Shown: piece by piece, positions 6,628 to 11,840 of the stretch
Layout: every line of letters begins with the position of its first letter
Position numbering within the stretch: the stretch's first letter is position 1
Assembly (NCBI GenBank): GCA_023409615.1
Contig: JAEYRF010000023.1
Location: 1-11,840 of the forward strand
Length of the DNA stretch: 11,840 bases
Source: Bacillota bacterium
GTDB lineage: Bacteria; Bacillota; Clostridia; Acetivibrionales; DTU013
Direction of reading: 5' to 3'
Position numbers and translations under genes: made by a program
The notes under the pieces: generated by a model
Databases searched by the model: none
What the model saw: only the letters and a program-made list of their open reading frames with translations
Told to the model about the DNA's origin: nothing

Positions 6628-6976
6628 ATTTTTTCAATGCTAAGAGCACGGATTCAATTGTCTGTTGGCCGACTCCATCTCTAACATCAACGGAGGCACC
6701 GGGCAAATGAATAGTAATCACTGGTGAGGCAGAATAATGAGATTGTAATTCAACTTTTGCAAATGAAATAGATTTATTTTGCTCTGGTATCGCAGGCAAC
6801 ATTGACTCACAGGCCTTCACCCGTATCTTACGAAGCCAATAGTAGTATGCATGACGACTTACTTCATTTTTTTCACACCATTCATCTACCTGGAGCCCAC
6901 TGCTTTGGCATTCAGCTATTAACTTTTCCCATTGATCTAGACGATACTTGGTTTTTACGTATGTAACTTTATCCAT
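6617..6976 (-). CDS. tnpA: IS66-family accessory protein TnpA (Orf1)
   Basis: A 119-residue protein of the IS66 Orf1/TnpA family, a small DNA-binding protein that is required with TnpB and TnpC for IS66 transposition in studied members. A helix-turn-helix occupies about residues 28-52 (LQVDEWCEKNEVSRHAYYYW), followed by a variable linker. The family's C-terminal ITIHLPGASVDV-type segment lies near 86-97. AGGAG lies 9 nt before the ATG. It is intact, whereas its partner gene tnpB is split; tnpC is off-window. It is normal length for the family. Confidence 0.9.
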   Translation of the reverse strand: MDKVTYVKTKYRLDQWEKLIAECQSSGLQVDEWCEKNEVSRHAYYYWLRKIRVKACESMLPAIPEQNKSISFAKVELQSHYSASPVITIHLPGASVDVRDGVGQQTIESVLLALKKYAR

Positions 6977-7063
6977 GAGTCACAACTCCTAACACGAGTT
7001 TTTCAAGTTTTTCAACAAAACTCAATATGCAGAGTAATTATTTCATGGACACAAACGATATAA

Positions 7064-7089
7064 CAGGCGCCCTAAGATTAAGCGCTTAC
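7064..7089 (-). repeat. Probable tnpA-side terminal inverted repeat of the IS66 element
   Basis: Read on the minus strand the sequence starts GTAAGCGCTTAATC, which fits the conserved GTAA start of IS66 termini (known for the family). It lies 113 bp upstream of the tnpA start, a normal distance. The partner repeat is outside the window, so the exact length of the repeat cannot be measured. Confidence 0.55.
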
Positions 7090-7188
7090 ATATGAAGAGG
7101 AAAATAATAATATAATGATAAGTACAATCTTCAGAGATATTATTTAACTTTATCCGGTACACTTCAACTATAGATGTGCACAAAAGAT

Positions 7189-7896
7189 TTATTTAGATGT
7201 ATCATCACGAGAAATAAAGTTCACTATATCCCAGTAAATATCACTTATGGTTGCTCCAGCAATAGCTGATGCAAATAGTTCCAAATCAATCTTATAAATC
7301 ATATTTCTTTTTGGGTTATACAATCCAATTGAATTTATATTGTATTTTTTTGATACATAGTTTAATGCGCAGTAAGTAATCAGTTGCCGAAAATCTATAA
7401 TGTTAAAATTCCGGGTCACAGATTTAATTTCATATAGTGTATTATTAGATAAAATGTCTCCATAACATGTATCAATAATACCACAGCCTACGAATTTTGG
7501 ATTTACTACAACAGTGTTTCCCGGAAATTTTTTGCTTAACGACTGAGTAATTTTTATAGCATCATCAAATTCATTTCTAGATAATGAATCCCTAATTGTT
7601 GGATCATCATCATGAAACAATTCAAATTTTTCATGGCATCTACCTTCTACTTGCTTAAATAAATCACTATTAATAGTAATATCACCAAATGAAATCTGGT
7701 GTTCTTTACATTGTGCAAATATTTGGAATCCTACTTCACTTATGAAAGAAAATCTTCGTCCGGATGTGTTTAACTCAATTTCTGACTGATACTGAGAACA
7801 TTCCATTATTACACCTTTCATAAATGCATTATGTAATGGAAATAAAGAGTTCCAGAAACCAGTAAAATTTTTAATAAAAACCTTTTCACTTATCAT
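7189..7896 (-). CDS. PD-(D/E)XK-like nuclease coupled to the reverse transcriptase
   Basis: A 235-residue protein of no family I can name. The C-terminal half has a PD-(D/E)XK signature: Gly-Ile-Ile-Asp then Asp147 in YGDILSNN, Glu156-Ile-Lys158 in LYEIKSV, and a following QLITY helix, the order seen in RecB/Cas4-like nucleases. The N-terminal about 90 residues have no recognised motif. I chose the ATG at 7896: it overlaps the RT stop as ATGA, and GGGAG lies 8 nt upstream. The frame is open to 7941, but that start would overlap the RT more and lacks a site. The tight coupling suggests that it acts with the RT, perhaps as a DNA-degrading effector or in cDNA processing (inference). No signal peptide or membrane segment. 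Confidence 0.7.
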   Translation of the reverse strand: MISEKVFIKNFTGFWNSLFPLHNAFMKGVIMECSQYQSEIELNTSGRRFSFISEVGFQIFAQCKEHQISFGDITINSDLFKQVEGRCHEKFELFHDDDPTIRDSLSRNEFDDAIKITQSLSKKFPGNTVVVNPKFVGCGIIDTCYGDILSNNTLYEIKSVTRNFNIIDFRQLITYCALNYVSKKYNINSIGLYNPKRNMIYKIDLELFASAIAGATISDIYWDIVNFISRDDTSK

Positions 7897-9488
7897 ATTG
7901 GCAACTCCCATGACACAATTTGATTTTTCCCTGCAATCCAATCACGATAAAATATATCAATTTCACTAAACTGTTCTTTAAAATGGCTTCTCCAATGACT
8001 ACCTTCATCACCTAGCTTATATGATGCAATAATGAAAGCTCGTTTTTCCCAAGTTGTAAGGCTTACATACCTATTTTTTAGATCAGAAATCCAGTGAGTG
8101 GCATTCCATTTGGCCATAGTCAAAATTACATCTCTTCTTATGAGAGGACTATCTGTCCTTTCAAATAATTTTAATAATACAATCTCATTATCTTCTGAAT
8201 AGATTTTTGATATTACTCTAATAGCATAAGCTATATTCAGATCAATTTTTAATATATAAGAAGAGGAATTGACCAATTCACGAATAGTATTGAGTAAATT
8301 CTCCTTAACTTCGGTTGATAGTTTGTCGAATATGCTTTCAAACAAAATCATTACATTAGGATACACTGGTGCGAGCATATCAATATTGTCAGATAATACT
8401 TGAACGGCATTGTTAAGTGCGGGTTCCTCTAAATATTGCAAAGAACGAATAACTTTTTTCATCAATGTTGTATGTATACGAGATTTATTCAACTCTTGGC
8501 TCAATGCGGTAAGGATATCTAGTTTCTCAATTTCTTGTTTAAGCCTTTCATAGTCTTCATCGGCAGTTAGCGAATAAGGGTCATATTTTAATGAGACGGC
8601 AAATATGTTTTTGCTTGATTCAGATTCATTATTTGTTAGTGGGGATGTTTGAATGAATTCATCGGAAGAAACAATTCTCGTCTTAGATTTCTGTAAAGAA
8701 AAACCCTCGTTTTCTATCATAATTTTTGAAAGATATAACAGATGGGAGTATAATTCTTCCTCTGTTTTAGCAAAAATATGGTAGTCATCAACAAAACGAC
8801 AAAAACGTATTTCTTTTGTATAAAGAAGTCTATCTGTTCGATTTAAAACTAATTCAGCTAATATGCGTGAGGCTTGCCCTCCAATTGGCAATCCATATGA
8901 TTTCATGTTGGCGAAGCGCTGCAATATTTCTTTGATGTATTTTTCTATCTCTTTGATAGGGTTATTAAGTTTTGATAATGCATTTTCAATTCTATGATGA
9001 TATACACTTTGATAGAAATTTGATATATCGCAAATTAACACATACCCATATTGAGAGGCTAATTGCAATGATGTTTCGTGAAATTTATGCCACCCATAAT
9101 TACTGTCAAAAAGAGTTTTTTCGGTAGAATCAAGCTGTATGCGATAAGAAAAAACATAATTTTTATCTTTTGACAACCGAGCATCCTCAATAAGACTTGA
9201 AAGGCTCAACACAAGGCCGAGCAAAAAAGCATTCCAGATAGGATCAATTTGTGTTGCCCATCTAAAACCTGTGTATCCGGAAGGCGCAAGCATATTTTCA
9301 AATTGCGGAGATACGTTGTTGACATAGTGATCAAATCTTTGGTACATATCTGTTAAAAGATTAATTGCTTCTGAACGTCTGTCAAATAACATTCTATTCT
9401 CAATTGGAAATGGAAAAACATCTGTATCGCCAAATTTAATTATATTATCAACAGCAAACTCAAATGAATCAAGTAGTTCTTTTTTCAT
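7893..9488 (-). CDS. Defence-type (Abi/UG-like) reverse transcriptase with helical C-terminal half
   Basis: A 531-residue RNA-directed DNA polymerase. Visible RT blocks: motif A ICDISNFYQS with Asp154, motif B GLPIGGQASRILAE (from 199), motif C RFVDDYHIF with Asp234-Asp235, and motif D/E-like QKSKTRIV (about 266). Roughly residues 310-531 are leucine/isoleucine-rich helices resembling the HEAT-like alpha-repeat region of AbiA/AbiK/UG RTs. No HEPN motif, no group II maturase domain and no retron-type context motif were seen. ATG 9488 is chosen because GGAGG (9498-9494) precedes it by 5 nt and an ATG at 9500 has no site. It is followed by the coupled nuclease gene. A role in phage defence is inferred from family and context; I cannot assign a DRT subtype. 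Confidence 0.85.
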   Translation of the reverse strand: MKKELLDSFEFAVDNIIKFGDTDVFPFPIENRMLFDRRSEAINLLTDMYQRFDHYVNNVSPQFENMLAPSGYTGFRWATQIDPIWNAFLLGLVLSLSSLIEDARLSKDKNYVFSYRIQLDSTEKTLFDSNYGWHKFHETSLQLASQYGYVLICDISNFYQSVYHHRIENALSKLNNPIKEIEKYIKEILQRFANMKSYGLPIGGQASRILAELVLNRTDRLLYTKEIRFCRFVDDYHIFAKTEEELYSHLLYLSKIMIENEGFSLQKSKTRIVSSDEFIQTSPLTNNESESSKNIFAVSLKYDPYSLTADEDYERLKQEIEKLDILTALSQELNKSRIHTTLMKKVIRSLQYLEEPALNNAVQVLSDNIDMLAPVYPNVMILFESIFDKLSTEVKENLLNTIRELVNSSSYILKIDLNIAYAIRVISKIYSEDNEIVLLKLFERTDSPLIRRDVILTMAKWNATHWISDLKNRYVSLTTWEKRAFIIASYKLGDEGSHWRSHFKEQFSEIDIFYRDWIAGKNQIVSWELPI

Positions 9489-9517
9489 AACATCCTCCAT
9501 GTAAAATATACATTATT

Positions 9518-9547
9518 ACTATAAATACAACTACTTTAAACTTTCAA
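9518..9547 (-). promoter_or_regulatory. Probable promoter of the RT-nuclease operon
   Basis: On the minus strand TTGAAA (9547-9542), an 18-nt spacer and TATAGT (9523-9518) give five of six matches in each box. The predicted transcript would start near 9511 and have a leader of about 23 nt carrying GGAGG. It lies just past the candidate structured RNA, so that RNA and the mRNA could be separate transcripts. Confidence 0.55.
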
Positions 9548-9564
9548 TTATTAGCTTTAGTTGA

Positions 9565-9672
9565 AGTTCAATGCCCTTCTCCCATTATACGGATTTGGGA
9601 GATTTAGTTATCATTTTGGAAGCATCTATTTTTTTTGAATCCATGATATTAATTCTAAATCAGCATTGAACT
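9565..9672 (-). ncRNA. Candidate structured RNA just upstream of the reverse transcriptase
   Basis: Read on the minus strand, a perfect 10-bp closing stem pairs AGTTCAATGC (9672-9663) with GCATTGAACT (9574-9565). Nested inside are GATTTAG/CTAAATC (9661-9655 with 9607-9601), ATGATA/TATCAT (9648-9643 with 9614-9609) and a hairpin TGGGA/TCCCA (9584-9580 with 9600-9596). The helices are mutually compatible and form a branched fold. A TGCTATAAC extended -10 box at 9701-9693 could start a transcript about 15 nt before the closing stem. RNAs beside the RT gene serve as templates in retrons and in some DRT systems. No similarity to a known RNA family is claimed, and a short ORF overlaps it (9742-9626). 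Confidence 0.5.
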
Positions 9673-9742
9673 GGGTTGCTGTGTTCAAGAATGTTATAGC
9701 ACTCTTAGATTCATTCACCACATTGCTCACCCTTTCTTGCAT
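9626..9742 (-). CDS. Possible 38-residue small protein after the AIPR gene
   Basis: An ATG ten bases after the AIPR stop opens a 38-codon frame beginning MQERVSNVVNESKSAITFLN and ending in QKK. It would be a soluble, mostly helical peptide with no membrane segment and no family I recognise. Only a weak AAAG purine stretch precedes the start. It overlaps the candidate RNA by about 47 bases, so probably only one of the two readings is right. A frame of this length is not rare by chance in AT-rich DNA. Confidence 0.25.
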   Translation of the reverse strand: MQERVSNVVNESKSAITFLNTATQFNADLELISWIQKK

Positions 9743-9752
9743 TAATCTTTAT

Positions 9753-11840
9753 CTATTGTAATAGACAATCTTTTATGTAACCGAAGAAACCTATAGGTGG
9801 CTTAATACCAGCAGACCATAATTTTGTATATTTAGCTTTGCATGTGTACCTATTTACTTCTTCAATTCCTTTAATAAATCTCTCTCTAGTTTGTTTTTCT
9901 GCAATAAAGCGTGATTTGTTATTTGCTGTCCTATAACTTTCTGACCAAGCGCCGCCAAGCATTTCCCCTAATACATGTTTAAATGAGTACCACGCAACAC
10001 AAAGTATATCATCGCTTTTAAAGTCTTCCTTCTCAACCATTTCTTTTATTTCTGCAAATGAAAAGTTTGTTTTTAGATACGCCAATGTGCCGTTACTTAA
10101 GAGCCCGCTTCCTATATCATAAACTTTTTCGCCTAAAGCCTTAAACAGTATATACCCTAAAAATTCTACAAATGTAAAAGACATTCCTCCCAATACAGAG
10201 TTTAATAAGTAATCACTATCCTCGGCAATAAGCTTCTGTACTATTTCGTCTCTCGATTTACCTAATGGGTTAATTTTTTTTCTTTCACATGCATCGTTGA
10301 AATTATCCTTTGGGGAAGGCGTCATTTCCTTAGCAAATCTTCGAGCCAAGAATGCTATTAGCATCAATTCGTGGCTAGGTGCAGCATTAATAGAGTATTC
10401 TTTTAATTCTGACAATTGGAATTCTGTCTCTGCTCCATGCTTCTGTGGTCTATGCAAAAATAAAAACTGATATCTGTCATCCAACTCAAAAAGACTGGTT
10501 TTTTCGTGTACTGCAAGGTTGGAAAACCCTACAAAACTAAGCCATGCTTGAGCTATCTCCTCATTATCCACTACTCTGGCTTTTGACCTTGCTACGTTTG
10601 GATTTACGAGAAACACTGTTTTCCTTTTTCCATTTAATGTTCTCCATCGCGCAGGATCAGCACAAAATGCTTCCCAAGCTCCCTGTTTTCTTTCATAAAA
10701 CCAACCAAGCTCAGAAAAAAGCCGTTCGTATAATATTTGCTCAGGATTATTCGAAAGTAAATTCCTTGGCTCCATTTTATTCTGATTGTTTGTGGTACGT
10801 ACTACTTGTTCTATTTTTCGAACTGCGTTATTCATGAGCAGTCTTACTAGTACATAACAATTACTTTCAAAATCACGTTTTTCTGCATCCGAAAGATCTT
10901 CATACGCCTCAGATACTGCAACTACTGTTTGCAAACCGTTTACTATTCCAGGTTCAGAAACAGTAAAAAAAGGCTTATTATTTTTAGGTTTTGTATAACT
11001 CTTACAAGTGATGGTTACACCATTATTTAAAAAACGGAATTCTTTTCTTGAGCCAGGATGAGCTATAGACTCTTTTATAGCAGCATTTATTTTTGACTTA
11101 CGGATATTGCAGCGAACATTAGGCTCAAATATCTGATAACCAAACTTTTTATATGCTTGTACCAAATCTATTAACCTGCAGTAAAAAACCGCACTTTTAC
11201 TTCCATCAAGGCATTTTTCTATATCCTCAGGATGTAATTCAATGCTATCCTGCTTTTTACCGTTGATATCTTTCCAATCCTGATTACGTTCACGCCACTT
11301 TATCTCAATAATGTCTTCTAAGGTGTATAAAAAGACTTTGAACTGAACATATGTATTTCCAAATAAGAGAATAGGTTCTTCACATTCTTTTTTTAATGCT
11401 TCTAACTCAGCATTTGCCTGTTCGGTTAACCCTGGCCCTATCACAATTAAGCATAGCCTAGCATTAATTATGCGTTCTTCATTATCTTTAGATGTATCCA
11501 TGGCAAGGGTTTGACTTACGTATGTCCAGCGCTCTTTAAGTTTTCTAAGTTTTGTATTTTTGTCTGGACCGCCATCAGAACTAATTAGGTATGACTTAAT
11601 ACGTGTCAGATCATTAACACCCTTACTATCAAATTTTAGATTTGGGATTTTATTATTATCATCTAATTCATGACATTTTACCTGGAATATATCAAAACTT
11701 GTGTCTGAAGCATACCAAAAGTCAATTCCCCTATCACCAGCCCCGTCAACAAAATTTTCCTCATTGAGATTATAACCCATCCATTCAGCTGTAATACGCA
11801 CTAAAGATTGCTCAAAAACTAACCCAGAATCGTCTGATAG
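9753..11840 (-). CDS. AIPR-family phage-resistance protein with N-terminal nuclease motif (5' end off-window)
   Basis: The last 695 residues of an AIPR (abortive infection phage resistance) family protein. The frame is open to the window edge (LSDDSGLVFEQSLV before the GTG at 11801), and that stretch looks like the usual start of such proteins, so the true start lies beyond 11840. Residues about 30-55 carry VDGAGDRGID...FDIFQVK, with Asp40, Gln53 and Lys55, a restriction-endonuclease-like (PD-(D/E)XK variant) motif. The AIPR core follows with FEPNVR (238-243), FRFLNNGVTI (268-277) and PGIVNGLQTV (297-306). Family members occur in abortive-infection loci and beside restriction-modification systems. 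It ends 265 bp before the RT start, on the same strand, so a shared role is possible but unproven. Confidence 0.85.
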   Translation of the reverse strand, partial: LSDDSGLVFEQSLVRITAEWMGYNLNEENFVDGAGDRGIDFWYASDTSFDIFQVKCHELDDNNKIPNLKFDSKGVNDLTRIKSYLISSDGGPDKNTKLRKLKERWTYVSQTLAMDTSKDNEERIINARLCLIVIGPGLTEQANAELEALKKECEEPILLFGNTYVQFKVFLYTLEDIIEIKWRERNQDWKDINGKKQDSIELHPEDIEKCLDGSKSAVFYCRLIDLVQAYKKFGYQIFEPNVRCNIRKSKINAAIKESIAHPGSRKEFRFLNNGVTITCKSYTKPKNNKPFFTVSEPGIVNGLQTVVAVSEAYEDLSDAEKRDFESNCYVLVRLLMNNAVRKIEQVVRTTNNQNKMEPRNLLSNNPEQILYERLFSELGWFYERKQGAWEAFCADPARWRTLNGKRKTVFLVNPNVARSKARVVDNEEIAQAWLSFVGFSNLAVHEKTSLFELDDRYQFLFLHRPQKHGAETEFQLSELKEYSINAAPSHELMLIAFLARRFAKEMTPSPKDNFNDACERKKINPLGKSRDEIVQKLIAEDSDYLLNSVLGGMSFTFVEFLGYILFKALGEKVYDIGSGLLSNGTLAYLKTNFSFAEIKEMVEKEDFKSDDILCVAWYSFKHVLGEMLGGAWSESYRTANNKSRFIAEKQTRERFIKGIEEVNRYTCKAKYTKLWSAGIKPPIGFFGYIKDCLLQ

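Larger units (their letters stand above)
1..7089 (-). mobile_element. IS66-family insertion sequence, left part off-window, interrupted by an IS21 element
   Basis: Seen: an intact IS66 tnpA (6976-6617) is followed on the minus strand by a tnpB start (6627) whose coding sequence stops at 6532 and resumes at 231-1. The tnpA-proximal terminus is probably 7089: the minus strand there reads GTAAGCGC, and IS66 elements typically begin with GTAA. The other terminus and tnpC, the DDE transposase gene, must lie beyond position 1. IS66 usually makes 8-bp target duplications, so 7090-7097 (atatgaag) is the predicted copy, but the partner copy is not visible. Because tnpB is disrupted, the element is probably not autonomous. 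It lies about 100 bp downstream of the defence operon. Confidence 0.85.

Noticed and set aside
7158..7186. ACTTCAA...TGTGCAC resembling the terminus of the IS21 element
   Set aside because: Only two short blocks match with different spacing, there is no 23-bp repeat array and no target duplication; probably chance.
7098..7188. Terminator for the RT-nuclease operon
   Set aside because: Only a 6-bp GTGCAC/GTGTAC pairing with a 13-nt loop and no T run was found; too weak to call.
7893..9488. Group II intron or diversity-generating retroelement RT
   Set aside because: No maturase or HNH region, no intron domain V-like sequence nearby, and no template/variable repeat pair was seen.
7893..9672. 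Retron (RT with msr/msd RNA)
   Set aside because: The upstream RNA with a closing inverted repeat looks retron-like, but the RT is much longer than retron RTs, has RFVDDY in a helical-repeat protein, and I see no retron-specific motifs. The similarity is kept only as a reason to examine the RNA.

Overview
The window looks like an accessory region of a low-GC Firmicute, most likely a clostridial genome. It is AT-rich, has strong AGGAGG-type ribosome binding sites, and the transposon proteins resemble clostridial ones. No core gene is visible. It splits into two blocks: a three-level nest of mobile elements (1-7089) and a group of probable phage-defence genes (about 7189-11840), all defence genes on the minus strand.

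Mobile nest. The outer element is IS66-type: tnpA is intact (6976-6617, minus), one terminus lies at about 7089, and the other end with tnpC is off the left edge. Its tnpB is split. The N-terminal 32 codons are at 6627-6532 and the C-terminal part at 231-1. Between them sits an IS21-family element (233-6531) with TG...CA ends, a 4-bp CTTA target duplication and five 23-bp repeats at each end. Removing it with one CTTA restores a canonical TnpB reading frame. The IS21 istB is itself interrupted near its 3' end by a third element (694-4126). That element carries three overlapping tyrosine recombinase genes and is a RIT (recombinase-in-trio) element. It is bounded by a 6-bp direct repeat GCCGTG; removing it restores a normal IstB C-terminus (RLIHG + SHMIDLAANDSMRR...) and a 249-residue protein. 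The order of events is therefore IS66 first, then IS21 into tnpB, then RIT into istB.

Defence block (read on the minus strand, right to left). An AIPR-family protein with an N-terminal nuclease-like motif runs off the right edge (11840-9753). Next comes a 264-bp gap that holds a candidate structured RNA (9672-9565), a possible 38-codon ORF and a good promoter. After it come a reverse transcriptase with an RFVDDY catalytic box and a helical C-terminal half (9488-7893) and a PD-(D/E)XK-like nuclease gene coupled to it by an ATGA overlap (7896-7189). The RT resembles the Abi/UG defence-associated group rather than group II introns, DGRs or retrons. The RT, nuclease and leader RNA are the best candidate here for an incompletely described system. 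Whether AIPR belongs to it or is an independent neighbour cannot be decided from the sequence.
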